Source: Jaltomata sinuosa
Taxonomy: Eukaryota; Streptophyta; Magnoliopsida; Solanales; Solanaceae
Length of the DNA stretch: 64,000 nt
Assembly: GCA_003996215.1 (NCBI GenBank)
Contig: QJPP01001844.1
Span: 1 to 64,000 of the forward strand
Reading direction: 5' to 3'
Shown one piece after another: positions 1 to 12,185 of the stretch. The stretch's first letter is position 1. The number at the start of each line of letters is the position of its first letter. The notes beneath the pieces are model-generated. The model searched no databases and was not told where the DNA came from. It saw nothing but the letters and a program-made list of their open reading frames with translations. A program made the translations under genes and the position numbers.

Positions 1-96
1 CACATAAAAACATCAAAAACGACAACGGTTGCTTGAAAACGTACGATTGTTCTTAGTTAAAAGGAGTCGAAAGTGCCGTAAATTGGCGGCACATCA
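1..96 (-). repeat. Family D (Athila-like) LTR, partial, 5' end of LTR
   Basis: This stretch matches, with several substitutions, the right-hand end of the two D-family LTRs at 42587-42682 and 54406-54501, including the shared GGCACATCA terminus. On the minus strand it is therefore the first ~96 bases of an LTR, and the rest lies left of the window. It stops exactly where the LTR of element A begins to match its partner copy, so a D-family element or solo LTR was probably inserted into the LTR of element A. Confidence 0.8.
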
Positions 97-323
97 GTTA
101 TAGTCAACTGTGGGTAGATATACTTAGGCAAAAAGAATCTGAAATGCTTTTGCAGCAACCATATGCAGTACCAATTTCACTGAATAGCCAACAGTGGTAG
201 GCACCAAATGTCTAATACGCTCCATGTCCTAATTGCCAAAAAAATTATCTTATCATTACTTCTACTCATAGCTAATTCTTAATAAATTTAGATGATATAA
301 TCACTTTTTTCTGAAACATCATG

Positions 324-383
<60 letters not shown>

Positions 384-811
384 AAACCATTGATGCCCAT
401 ACCTTAAACTTACTAACCGGAGAAGTGATTAACTTAATTCCTTAACCAATCCTCTCTTAACTCTTTCGGGAATAGGCTAATGACCAAACCAGAACGTTTC
501 AAATAAATACTAAAGAGCCAAAGTGATCTCCATACCTGAACAAAGGAATTCTTCTTCCTTTTTTTTGTTGCGCTACTTCTTTGCATAGCCTGAACTCTCT
601 AAAATTCCTCAATTAGTTGCTTCTTTCTTTCAAAAATAATGGGACTAATTGCCCTAATATTTACCCCCTTCAGTCACGTTGGCTACAAAAATTAGAAAAG
701 AGGATGGTCTTGGCCCACTCTTTTTTTAAAAAAAACTCTTTATCATTATTATAATTATTTTGTTGATTAAAATTACCAATTAAGCCTTCATTAAAAAGTT
801 GGGTTATTACA
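97..811 (-). repeat. 3' LTR of element A (partial, cut at 96/97)
   Basis: Closely similar to 6538-7229 over about 700 bases. The minus-strand start is TGTAATAACCC at 811. Matching begins abruptly at 97, immediately after the end of a D-family LTR, which indicates interruption by that insertion rather than a natural LTR end. Confidence 0.8.
327..381. repeat. (TA)n microsatellite in LTR A
   Basis: About 27 TA units. The partner LTR carries a shorter run (about 14 units, 6770-6798) at the same place, so the tract changed length after insertion. Confidence 0.95.
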
Positions 812-3800
812 TTCTCCCTCACTTAAAATGGCGTTCATCCTCCAACGTGTCTAACATATTTTTTTCCAAAGTATCAGTATGCAAATGTTCACTTTGCATG
901 TCCGGCTCGTATTCTCAAGTAGTATTTTCTAACGGATAGTTCTACTATAATACTTTGACCGCAAAATGTTTCTTGTCCTTAGATAACAAACTCATATCTT
1001 TAAATACACAACATCGACTTTCTCAAAAGCACTATTTTCATCTACTGACATTATCTCAGTCTAAATAACATGAGTCAGATCATAAATGTACTCTAGAAAT
1101 GGGTTTGCATAATATAACATCTACCTTTGGTAGTATAATAAGTCTCTTAGATACCACAACCAAATATTTCCCAAAACCTTATTGACAATGTGCAAGGACC
1201 CCAAGTTATCCTTTTTTCAATATCTCACATAATACCATGAATGGTAAAAAAAACCTCTATAAACACGCGGTTACCCATTATAAGTTTGAGTCAAGAATTT
1301 CCCTTATTCGAAAAGATCCTTTACCTGCTCTGACATGTATTAAAGATTTTTTTTCAAGTCGACTCACACTAATTTCTTTTATACATATCTCTAGTTCAAG
1401 CTACTCAACTAGTGGATGACATTGATATCCACATAAAGTCCTAAACAACATGATTTTTGCACCATACCTCAACTTAAGCAACCTTACCTCAATTACCACA
1501 CTTGTATATTAACAATAGATATTGGACCCTCCTCGTAAGTCAAATTTTTTGCTAGTTTCATTTTCTCGGATTGAAACAAAGGAAACTCGCCATGAATACA
1601 TTGTTGAATAATAGACACAACATAGAATGTATACCTGAATTCACTGAAACTAAAGCAATTTATGTGCCGCCAATTTGATTCGATTCTCATATGGACCACA
1701 TCCTTTTAAGATTACGTTACTCTTATCAAATTTTATAACTCCCTTCATGATGTATAAAAATTTGTTCATCTTTCATGATCTTCATACCACTAACTTCCTT
1801 ATTTCAGTACGATTTTGCTTACTTTAAGTAATCCTAAGTCATTCTTGTATAATGCAAAAAAAAAATCAAATTCATAGCTTGTTGGACCAAATATGGACCC
1901 AATAGTTGTGACTCACTAGGTTTAAGCCACCCAATTACGAACGACACTAGAGTTCATATAATACATCAAACAATAAGTTGTTTTTTTTTTGCATACCAAA
2001 TCAGTAACTATTATGAGGTACAAACTCAGTCAAAAGAAATTAATCATTAAGCACATGTTATGTCATATCCATTCAGCTAATATTAAGATTGGATACCATA
2101 CTCTCTTGTATTTCTATTGAACGATAACACATCCAAGTGCCATGATCACAATTCTATAGTAGAACACATCCACCATTCTGACATATGGTAGTGTTACATC
2201 CAAACTTCCCCATATAATGCTCATGTAATGTAGCGCCGGAACACATACTTATTCATCTACATCTCGATCACATGCACGACGGTGTTGGAACACATCCAAG
2301 CCCTCCTGCATAATACTCCCATGTACAGCGGTGCTGGAACACATCCAAACACCCCTCCATAACACTTTCACATGCGGCAGTGCTAGAATACCTCCAAACA
2401 CTCCTGCTTGAACATTTTTCACACTATTACTCTTCTCACATGTGATAATACGGGCATCTCACACCATTGCACTATCTCTCAAACATATCGTCATATAGGC
2501 TTGTATGAGAAATAAGCAGTTTAGCTTGAATCATGTGTTTTATCTAGCTAAGCATATAAATATCACCCCATATACAGCCATAACTTCCTGAATGAATAAG
2601 TAGATCAACTACAAAGTCTACTAATGTTTTTTTAGGCAACCATGTCTGCAATATTTCTTGATTCTCTAACACTTGCATTTGAGCTATGAACAGTTCAAAT
2701 AATGAGGAACAACATTTTTCGTACGTCCTACCACCTTCTTCCAACAATAGCTCTCTTCCTCGATTCCCATGCAGATTTGTGAATCTTTGAAAGTTCTGAG
2801 TATTAGAAATGTTGTATCTTTTCGAGTACAAATCTCCTTGAGTCAATTACCATAAATGCACACACATTGAGCCCTCTAAATGTAATGTTCCTTCTTTATT
2901 CGTCATCCAGTAGCCCCGCCTTTAAAAACTATCACTAACTCCTAATAAGGCCAGGAATTTTGACCGATCAACTTTTCCTACTCCAATAAAGATAATTGTT
3001 ATATAAAAACACACGCTAGCACCTTAGTGTGCATGATACTATTAGCTTGTCCCCCTTTAACTAGACAACCCCATGCTTAGAGCATCACGATACAAAAATA
3101 AATCAAAATTCACGCTTCTGACCTTCTATATTTAATATCAGTATTATCTCGATGTGCATAAACCCTCTTCAATAACTACACATGCTTTTATCGACTATAA
3201 AAATATTCCCATGTGTCATTAGTGTACATAATAACAAGAATGCTAACAGTTCAAATATTCGATTCATGCAGTCCATGACGATTACTAGTGCTTTCGACTA
3301 TCCAAGAGATGTCACTAGATTTAACCACAAAGCCCAACAAGTCTTGATATATGCATTCGAATAATTTTTCTCTTTCTACTCATGGTATCTCGATCACAAG
3401 TCTAATTTAGAATATCAAATAATACCCTATAATTAAGGGTACAAATCATCTAAGTATGAAAAGAAATACTTGCCCTTCATGACATTCTAAGTAATTTGTC
3501 CATTATCGATAGACTCTATATAAATTCATTGTTCTTCTCAACAAAACAGAAATAAGCACTTCAAAGGACTATACTTTGTCTGGAAGCCTTTTAATCATGA
3601 AGCCTTGCAATTTTTTTATTTTTTTTTAGTTTCTTTGACTCTGCAAAGTCATTCTATAGTACAGAATAAAAAATAAATAAACCAGATTTTGGATAACATA
3701 TCAGCATCCAAGTCTTAGTCGATTTTACCATCATGTGGTACAATCAGTAAGTTCTCTGAAAGTATATTCAAAAATTTACTAACCACTCACACTACCCCCT

Positions 3801-5248
3801 AGTTGGTTAACTAACTTTAGTTTCCCAAGTTATAGTTAGATACAACGTATACACTTTATTTATCATATATATAACACTTGTATAGGTGGGTAGCTTAGCT
3901 TGTAGGCATATGAAGTTAATCCTTTATATTCAGTTTTGGGCTCAACCATAATAAAAATTTAATATCCTTTTCTTGGCAATCAAGTGTAAGGAAACACGAC
4001 TTCAATACGAACCAAAGATAACCTCAAGATCAATTATGCCAAACTATAACATTATGCAAGTACTCATAACTTTGAACTGTGTCCATACATGTTCGATAGA
4101 CCGGTTAACAATAATAGACTCCCCCACTTAGGTCAAAATCATAACTGATACATTTATCTCCTCAAGTTTTCTCATCTTTATCTACACTATCACTTCACGA
4201 ACATGATGTGTATTTATCTCAAGCTTGTGTTTTGATCGACACAAGATATGTTAACAATATTATGTGAACTGATTACTCTTCTCAATGACAGTCATGTCTC
4301 AATTTTTTTATCATTTTTTTGGTTCATTTATTTTCATGGCACCTGGAAATCTTAACGTTCCACAACTTACTCTTACTTCAACAACTAATAATTCCATTCT
4401 GTGTTGATTTCATACTCATGCTCTTACCCAGTTGGTTTATAGAGCTTTATAATCAAGTTTTCTTCTCTCCCACATTCTGGAATTTATCCACGGACCTGCT
4501 CCATAAATATATTGTGCATCTCGTAGCACCACCATCAGGTTCATACTCAATACACTTAAATTATGTATTCTTACACAAGGTCATACCTATAAATCAGCAT
4601 CACGACATTACTAATAATAGTGAATCGCTTTAAGAGGCTTTAATCTTAGAACCCTATAAGAACTATCGTCAAGATATCTTCCATCATAATATACAATAAT
4701 TTAGACGTGGGTAAGCTATTACTCTCCTTACCTTCCTGCTACACTCCCTTTCCTTTACTAATCAGACTCAAAATTAAGAGTTATACCCGCGATATCAAAT
4801 TTAAATAAGTCACTTTTATGCAAAGACCATATCATTTGGCCACTTTTCCATCCACATGAATTCTTGGTATTAGAAAATCTCACCAACTTCTAAACTTCTT
4901 AAAAGATTGGCAGAGGTTCTTTGTAAATAAAGTTGTCCCAAAATGTACAATATGCCCAATCTCAACTTCAATAATGCACATAATATTCCATGTACTCAAT
5001 TTCAAATATATTGTTAAAAACCTGCAAGTCAACTGTGTCATCTAGCAGAGGAGGATATGCATGTTCTAACCGTCTGCAAGGAAATATCCCAATATTCAAG
5101 TCGATTCAGCTCAACGCACGAATAAGGAATGAAAGAAGAAAAAATATCCTAGATGTTTAGTAGCCTCAAGGTCATAAGTATGGACGTCTACATACCCATG
5201 AATAAGACTCTACCAAACACTGATCTATGACCCGAGATGAAAAGCCTA
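812..5248 (-). other. Internal region of element A, non-coding; purine tract at 812-826
   Basis: AT-rich sequence with stops in all frames and no recognisable protein family. Open frames here reach only about 100 codons, and none resembles retroelement proteins. The complement of 812-826 reads as a purine-rich tract (AGTGAGGGAGAA) directly before the 3' LTR, which fits a plus-strand primer site. A tandem array lies at 2120-2440. Nothing else could be assigned in this stretch. Confidence 0.6.
2120..2440. repeat. Degenerate ~48-bp tandem array inside element A
   Basis: About six to seven diverged units, each opening with a variant of GAACACATCCAAAC, most followed by a CATAATRCTC-like segment and a CGGTGCTG-like segment. 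The best-preserved units lie at about 2285-2400. The array is confined to the non-coding interior. Confidence 0.65.
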
Positions 5249-5262
5249 GGCTCTGATACCAA
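5249..5262 (-). other. Primer-binding site of element A (initiator tRNA-Met)
   Basis: The complement reads TTGGTATCAGAGCC, the standard primer site complementary to the 3' end of initiator tRNA-Met in many plant Ty3/gypsy elements. It lies 3 bases inside the end of the 5' LTR, which fixes the LTR boundary and the element's orientation. Confidence 0.85.
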
Positions 5263-5265
5263 CCT

Positions 5266-6765
5266 TATCACATCCCAAAATATCACATAGACGTGATTGG
5301 CACCCAGCACATACCACCGACTAGGCGAACCATATTTCTGTACCTTAATCATTAATTTGCTACATATAATAAATTGAATAAGCATTCTAACAACATGATA
5401 ATTGATACGAATAATAAGAATCTCAAAGTATTATCTTAAAACTCTTGCCCAAATCCCACACTAGACCATGGAACATCTAAGTGAACTACAGAAGACTCGG
5501 GTGTGTAAACCCAATAAGGAAACATTAATAAATAAATGAAAAAGACTCTTTTGTGAGCCTTCATGAACAATGTGATGGCCCACCTCAACAACTGGATCAA
5601 CTCTATCGAACTCGTCAGCTACTAGCTTCGTCATCACCGATGATATCTGCATGGATACGCATGTAAAGAGTGAGTTACACTTAAATATAACCCAGTAAGA
5701 TCCTTGCTCTGCTACTTTGAATACTCCTGGAACAAGTGTTAGAAAATACAAATACACCACAATCATAAAAATATCATAATAGAATATCCGATAAGTTCCA
5801 AACAATCATTAATCTAGAACTATATATCTCAATACACTTTACCTTATGGACTTGTCATAAATGCCAATAAAAAAATAATTAGTCAACACCACATGTTCTC
5901 GGAAGCATACACAATGCGCAAAATCTATCAAGGAGCATACACAATGCTAGAGGAAACATACACAATATCCCTTGTCAAATAAAGAAGCATACACAATGCT
6001 TAGGAAAGCATACACAATGTCCCTTGTCAAATAAAAAAGAATACACAATGCTCAGGGAAGCATAAGAAATGCCCCTACCTCTTCATACACAACTCTTATC
6101 ATATCACAAAACAATTTATAAAGGGTCTTAGTGTACTTGAAAATAAAGTATATTTTTTTAATTCTCAAAGACTACCAATTCTGCCAAGCACATGCTCGTC
6201 CCAACACATAGACCGGGCAGACAAAACATATTTTCAAAATGAATTTGAAAAGAAAGCACTCAAAGTTTAAAGTCTCACTTACCTTATTAATAACCTTGAA
6301 ATGCGTAGAATACCAACCAAACAGCCTCCAATAGCTTTAATCAATACAAAACTATCAATTAATGATATCAACCATTCTAGTCGGGCTCAAGTCTCTATAA
6401 CCCTAACTTTCAAGCTTAGAACTAAACCTTAATGTGTTACCTATTTAACCATGTGCTAGAGGTAGAAAAATACCTTAATCAAATTTCTAAACTTAATTAG
6501 TGAATTATCTACTCAATATATATACATTGATACCCAAAGTAATAGTCAACTGTAGGTAGATATACTTAGGTAAAAAGAATCTGAAATGCATTTGCAACAA
6601 CCATATGCCGCACCAATTTCACTGAATAGCCAACAGTGGTAGGCATAAATTGTCTAATATGCTCCATGTCATAATTGTCAAACACAATTATCTTATCATT
6701 ACTTCTACTCATAGCTAATTCTTAATAAATGTAGATGATATAATCACTTTTTTTGAAACATCATG

Positions 6766-6797
<32 letters not shown>

Positions 6798-7229
6798 CTA
6801 AACCATTGATGCCCACACCTGAAACTTACTAACCGAAGCAGTGATTAACTTAATTCCTTAATTAGTCCTCTCTCAACTCTTCTGGGAATGGGCTAATGAC
6901 CAAACCAGAATGTTCCAAATATATACTAAAGAGCCAAAGTTATCTCCATAACTGAACAAAGGAATTCTTCTTCCTTTTTTTTGTTGCGCTACTTCTTTGC
7001 ACAGCCTGAACTCTCCAAAATCCCTCAATCAGTTGCTTCTTTCTTTCAAAGATAATGGGACTCATTGCCCTAATAATTTACCCCCTTCAGTCACGTTAGC
7101 TATAAAAATTAGAAAAGAGGATGGGTTTGGCCCACTCTTTTTGTAAAAAAAAACTCTTTATCATTATTATAATTATTTTGTTGGTTAAAATTACCAATTA
7201 ACCCTTCATTAAAAAGTTGAGTTATTTCA
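5266..7229 (-). repeat. 5' LTR of element A (~1.96 kb)
   Basis: Bounded on the right by the TG start at 7229, which aligns with the left LTR start at 811, and on the left by the primer-binding site. Its last ~70 bases resemble the diverged terminus of other gypsy LTRs of this window (CACATCCCAAAA against CACGACCCAAAA). It holds a short-motif array at 5890-6075 and an AT microsatellite at 6770-6798. Confidence 0.75.
5890..6075. repeat. Array of CATACACAATG motifs with alternating spacers
   Basis: Seven copies of an approximate GCATACACAATG motif. Spacers mostly alternate between short (6-7 bases, such as CTTAGG) and long (17-18 bases, such as TCCCTTGTCAAATAAAG), giving a higher-order unit of roughly 55 bases repeated about three times. 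It lies in the middle of the 5' LTR of element A. Confidence 0.75.
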
Positions 7230-7312
7230 TATAGTCTGTTCACACAGAAAATCCTATATTTTTGGTATCCCCATACTAATTTATCTGGATTCAAATTAGT
7301 CTCAGGGAAACC
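7230..7312 (-). pseudogene. L1-type LINE ORF2 fragment (C-terminal region)
   Basis: The minus-strand translation contains a stretch reading DKLVWGYQKYRIFCV, which resembles the 'D.LVWK...G.FSVKS' segment after the reverse transcriptase of plant L1 LINEs. It is separated from the rest of the LINE (20954 onward) by solo LTR X with element B inside it. The 5-base duplication AAACC at 7308-7312 and 20954-20958 confirms that the two flanks were once contiguous. On its left the LINE is cut by element A at 7229/7230. The rest of the LINE 3' end must lie beyond element A, outside the window. Confidence 0.65.
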
Positions 7313-9839
7313 TGTAATGACCTGTTCTATCGTTATAGTAAAATTAGGGCATAAGTACTCCGCTATAAAAGTCCCTAAGTGACAGTTGATAAAATCTCAG
7401 GTTAGGGTGAGCTTTCATAAAAATCTAGTATTTTGTACCTTAGAGATGGTTAGGATCTCATGGATTATTGTATTGTAGTGTGGAGTCTGTTTATGGATAG
7501 TCGTCTATCATAGGGTCTCACAGGAAGTTTTAGGATAGAAATTGGGTTTATAAAATTCTAGTTATGATAGTTGATGTATCGAGATTAATTCATGTTGTCT
7601 AGAAAATAAAGTGTGTTGTAAAATGTGGGGTTTGGGGTGAGTTTCCAATGTTCTAGAATTTGCACTTCATTGCGATGAAAGGGTCTCTCATCATGACGAG
7701 CAATGGCTCATTGCGATGAGATGATGGGAAGATTAACTGCAGTTAACTCAGTTTTTGGGTTATTTTTCTACAACTTCTATTTCGTTTTAGAGCTCTAAAA
7801 ATGTGTTTCTCAAGAACTAGGGCATTTTCCTTTGTTTGAGGTAAGTAACTTCGTAAACCTCTTTATTTAATGATTATTAATCTTTATAGTACCTTTTAGG
7901 GAAACATTAATGGTAGAATTCTTGACTCTGAGCCCTAAAAGCATGAAACTTATGGAAAATCCTATGGGTAGGTGTAATTTCACCTAGAATTGATGCTAAG
8001 TTGTGTTTTTATAATTCTTAGCATGAAATTAATGGTTCTTAACATATTTAAAGTTAATGGGGAACCTTGGGTTCCATAAAGGTGAGACCTGTAGGCATAA
8101 AAATGGCTAGAAAGGGGTTAACTTGATTAGAAACCCTTTGGGTGTTGATCTTATGAATGTGGTAAGATGAGTTAACGGTCAATAGACCCTTAGGGAATGC
8201 TACAGACCTCGATTAAGGGTAGAATTAGTGGGTTAAATTCTCAAGGCCTAAAATAAAGAGTAAATAATTAATTACTCTTGTATATGTTGTTTATAGACAT
8301 TGAAAAATCCAAACTATTAAGGAAGGTCAAGGCATTTGCGAAGTAGCTTACAGGTGGTAATTCATTAGTCGAGGTAGGTTATTATTTAAATTGGAGTTAA
8401 GACCTATTTTAGTATATATACGTGGTTGAATTACTTAACTTGTGATTGGTCTTTAGACATGGTTAAAATGTATGTGTTTACATGTCATGCTTGAATAAAT
8501 AAGCTAGGGTACATGAGTTGATGCATGAACTGAGGTGAATAAGTGTGAGTGTGATTTAATGCACTATTTATATCTTAACAGATAGGTCTAAGAACCATAG
8601 GTGCATTGACATTGTCATTCATTATAAGATCTAGTACTATGAAGGTACGGTTTGATATTTATGCTGCTAGGAAATAGTTCTGGCAGTTATAGTTTGACAT
8701 AGTCACCTATTATAGGATCGAGTACTATGCTGGTGTAGTTTAATATTGCATCAATGGGATATAGTTCCGGTGGGTACATGGACCTTGTGCATCCCCTGCA
8801 GGTCATGGATAATTAGGTAGAAATAAGACCCTTTAGTATGTGTGCACATCTTTCATTACTATTGCATTATTTCATGGTCAGGCATGGTGAGGTAGTACCA
8901 TAGGCTGAGATGAGACTAGAGGTAATAGTTTCAATGATGAGTATTAGATGGACCTAGATTCCATGTGTTGTAATTATTGAAATTGGTTTCTCATGTATTT
9001 TGTGGTGACTTATTGAACTTTATATTTCTATTGTTTACTTGATTTGAGATAATTATCTATTAAATAAATTACTTTCTAAGTGTTGGAATGCCTCTTACTT
9101 GTTCTAAATTGAGTCGGCCTATGATATATCGGTATATAGTGTTTTGTACTGATACAACTCTATACTCTTCTTTTGTTGAGTGCAAACTATGTTCCAGATA
9201 CTGAGACGCAACCTCAGCTAGACTAGGCGACTGACACTTGATCCAAGGATTAGGCATGATATGACGCAATTATAGCTTACTGAAGACATGACCCTAGATA
9301 GAAAGGTATGAAAAACACGGATTAGGGTAGAAGGTTAGTATGTAGGGATGCGTTCTTGCTAGTAGGTAGGAGTGTTGTGTGTTGGGGTTTGTGCTAGTAG
9401 TTATAGTGCCATGTGTGTAGTATCTGGTTATTAGAGTTTTGTGTAAAGTTTGGTGTTTCGAGTAGATGGATTGTAGCATTATTTTGTGTTAGTCTTGTTT
9501 CTGTTACTTATCTGTTGTTTTTACTACCTATTATTTCTAGTTCTTATATTATTGTCCTTTTCTAGACTGTTTTTATTTTGAGCCAAAGGTCTATCGGAAA
9601 CAGTCTCTCTACCTCACTTCTAAGGTAGTGGTATGTACTATATACACTCTACAATCCCCAGACCCCACGTTGTGGTAATACACTAGGTATGTTGTTATTG
9701 TTGTTGTTATAGATGCGATTAGAGTTCTTGTACGGTAACTTTCAGTTCTTGGAGATGTTTTAGTTAGTGAATATTCCGCATTTTATTTATATTAGTCTGA
9801 CTTTCTTTATGATATTAATTAAGTTAATATTTTATTATA
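7313..9839 (+). repeat. Solo LTR X, first part (Ty3/gypsy type), later split by element B
   Basis: Starts TGTAATGACC, like other gypsy LTRs in this window. Its 3' part resembles C-family LTR sequence (a CGGCCTATGATA segment near 9115, then a GTGCA segment). It continues at 20845-20953, where it ends GTTGTGACA. The flanking 5-mers AAACC (7308-7312) and AAACC (20954-20958) are a perfect target duplication. With no internal region between the ends, this is a solo LTR of about 2.6 kb. Repeated CATTGCGATGA motifs lie at 7668-7725. The stretch holds no gene. Open frames at 9069-9479 are short and not conserved in type. Confidence 0.75.
9580..9709 (+). mobile_element. TTG-tailed SINE / RTE-LINE 3' end typical of Solanaceae
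   Basis: From GAGCCAAAGGTCTATCGG through CTCCCTACCTC-like, CCCCAGACCCCAC and GGTATGTTGTT segments to a (TTG)n tail, this matches from memory the common 3' end shared by TS-type SINEs and RTE-type LINEs of nightshades. Only the 3' part is clear and no target duplication was identified. It lies within solo LTR X, so it is either a later insertion or was carried by that LTR. Confidence 0.6.
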
Positions 9840-10554
9840 TCTCACGACCCAAAACCGAGCCATGATGGCGTCTACATAACCCCCTGGTAGACAAGCCAAA
9901 ACCCAACGATTGTGGAAGACAGTAATAATCATTAAACTGAGGAAATGCGAAAGATATAATGAAAAGACAGGGCCAATAGCATATATACATACGAACGTAC
10001 AAAATATATAACAGATGTCCCTAAAGTAACCAAATAGATAAAACAATACGAGAACCAACCCGCACCTGGTATCACTAGTACAAGAGCGACTAAGATAGGA
10101 GTAGCTATACAACAGACTCTGTCTATCCAGAATACAAAATTATAAATAGAATATACAAGATGGAAATCATGTAAAGTCTCCAAAAATCATCGGGAGCTCA
10201 CCGCGATCCAAACTGCAACAGGCCTCGAACGACAGGAAGGTCAATGACGGTGGCTCGTACTAGGTGTTGCATTAGAAAAAATGCAGAGTGTAGTATGATT
10301 ACTAAGACAACGAGTACTCAGTAGGCATCATAGGCCGACTGAGCGCAGAAAAAAAATATAAATAATAGATACAGGAAAGTAACTAAAATTACATGGATCC
10401 ACCTAAATCTAGTTATAAAGCCGAGCACATATCAATAATCCAACAAGGTGAAGAACTGACAAGATCAAGCCAAATCTAGAGACAATCCACGTGCCAAGCA
10501 AATGCAATGTGATGCACGATGATGCATGCGTGAATGCAATATAGTATAAAACTG

Positions 10555-10735
10555 TAATACCGCATCGGGCACCCGGAATACAGCATCGGACTATGCATAT
10601 ATATATATATGAGAAAGTAAAATACCCGAAATAACGCATCGGGCTATGAATATATATAAAATGAAAGTAAAATACACGAAATAATGCATTGGGGGTCCGT
10701 AATACCGCATCGGACTATAAATATATGCATAAAAT
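10555..10735. repeat. Minisatellite in LTR B with GCATCGGRCTAT units
   Basis: Three to four imperfect units of about 45-60 bases, each with AAAGTAAAATAC, a CCGAAATAA-like segment, then GCATCGGGCTAT and a short TA run. The partner LTR has the same array at about 18765-18915, where the 225-base deletion of that copy begins. Unequal pairing within the array could explain that deletion. Confidence 0.7.
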
Positions 10736-11947
10736 AGTATTTTTCCCATTTTCCTTCCAAAATTTGAGGTAATACTCAAAGTAGTTTGTTTAAGTCCAAA
10801 ATCACCACAACCGTAGTAAAGCCTCATTTCAAATAAAAATCCTTAAGAACTACCTTCATGTTGTACCAATGATATGCCATGAAATGTGAGTAGGAAAATC
10901 CACAAACAGAGAAAAACCACAAACACCAATAGGCACAACAGGGCAAAAATACCCTCTAAACCAAGAGAACTGACCTGGAATTCCATCAAAATCCAAGCCA
11001 TGGCCTCGGGCCCACAGTTACACGCAATGATAGAATAAAGTGGGTAAAACAAAACGTAAAAATGAAAACCACCGAAAGTCTCTATTCTACCTCTAAAGCC
11101 TCCTAAAATCATACTAAGAATTCTATACTAGTCAAACAGATAAAGCAAGCTCCTAGGCTAAGGATAGCATACATGTCTAGACTAAAAACCCAAAATGGCC
11201 AATTAAAGTGATAACAAGATTTAAGCCTAAATTCTACCTAATATCCAACCTAACATTCCAGTAACTCATAAATATATATAATCTAACTAAACTCAGTCTA
11301 GAAGGTAAACCATAACCTACCTCGGGGCCAAACTGCATGCACGAGCCATCACTCGTATGCCTTCCCCTTCTGAACAGCCTCAAAAAGCTGCCACGCTATC
11401 AAGAACACAATCCAGGTGTCAAGACAAGAAGAACGACACCCATATTACTATACGGAAAAATTAAGCTGAAAATTGGGTCAGAAAAATGACCATCGGGGCC
11501 TGCATAATGAAAGAGAAAACAAAAATCACAATTATGCTCGCGGTGGGTTAAGGAACCCATGCACAAAATTTGGACTCGAACGGAGCTCGATTCGAGGCCC
11601 AAAATAGCCTCAAAGTGTTACTAATTTGAGGGATCAAAATGGGGAAAACTCAAAATTTAAAGGCAGGAGCCTACCTCGATAAGAGAAACACGCCACGGAG
11701 GTAAGTTGCACGAATTTACAAGCATGCAGCCCCAAGAATCAGATTTCTACAAGGATCACCCCAACCTTAAGAATTAATTAACAAGGGAGTTTAGCAGGAG
11801 AATTACGAGAATTTACACGGAAGGAGGAGAGGGGTGACGAGAGCACTTACCGGATGAAGGACACTTAATCAAGAAGCTAGAAAATAGGAGCTTGGGAGCT
11901 TCAACAATGGAGTTCTCGGAATAATGAAAGAGAAAATGAATTTGAAC

Positions 11948-12185
11948 TTTTAAATAGCTTCCAGGGGTCCTTCTTCGTGATCGCGAAGGACCCCACGCAT
12001 TCCCGAGGAAATGTTGGCCAGACCATCACGATCGCGATGGTCCAGCTCACGTTCGCGAAGAGAAAAGCTGAGTTGGGTCCCAGCTGGCTTCATCGCGGTC
12101 GCGAAGAACCACCTTCGTTACGCAATGGTCAAGGAACTAAACCATCGCGAATGCGATGGGAGCCTCGCGATCGCAAAGACCAAAA
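11948..12185 (-). promoter_or_regulatory. LTR B promoter: TATA box with upstream TCGCGA palindrome cluster
   Basis: The complement of 11948-11957 reads CTATTTAAAAG, a good TATA candidate, at about 915 bases from the LTR start. Immediately upstream on the minus strand (11975-12185) is a cluster of GC-rich, self-complementary motifs such as ATCGCGAT, TTCGCGAA and CACGATCGCGATGG. The partner LTR has the same layout (TATA 19918-19928, cluster 19945-20155), where several motifs have lost CG dinucleotides. Palindromic repeats in U3 act as enhancers in known plant elements such as Tnt1; a similar role here is inference. Confidence 0.6.

Larger units (their letters stand above)
97..7229 (-). mobile_element. 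Element A: LARD-like LTR retroelement without recognisable genes
   Basis: Two long direct repeats (97-811 and 6538-7229) share unusual landmarks, including an AT microsatellite at the same relative place. On the minus strand the right copy starts TGAAATAACTC and extends to about 5266, where it is followed by a primer-binding site matching initiator tRNA-Met. The left copy starts TGTAATAACCC and is preceded by a purine-rich tract. So 5266-7229 is the 5' LTR, 812-5265 the internal region and 97-811 the visible part of the 3' LTR. No gag, protease, RT or integrase motif was found in any frame of the internal region. Long LTRs around a non-coding interior are the hallmark of LARD elements, which depend on proteins from other elements. 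A heavily decayed autonomous element is the alternative. The element sits in a LINE (7230-7312 is LINE sequence). Confidence 0.7.

Noticed and set aside
327..381. (TA)n run as a possible origin or matrix attachment site
   Set aside because: Plain microsatellite of different length in the partner LTR; nothing else supports a function.
4319..4633. 104-codon plus-strand frame in element A
   Set aside because: Opposite strand to the element, no recognisable motif, ordinary for AT-rich non-coding DNA.
5890..6075. Regular short repeats with unique spacers, superficially like a CRISPR array
   Set aside because: The repeat is only ~12 bases and imperfect, spacers alternate between two related sequences instead of being unique, and the context is a plant LTR.
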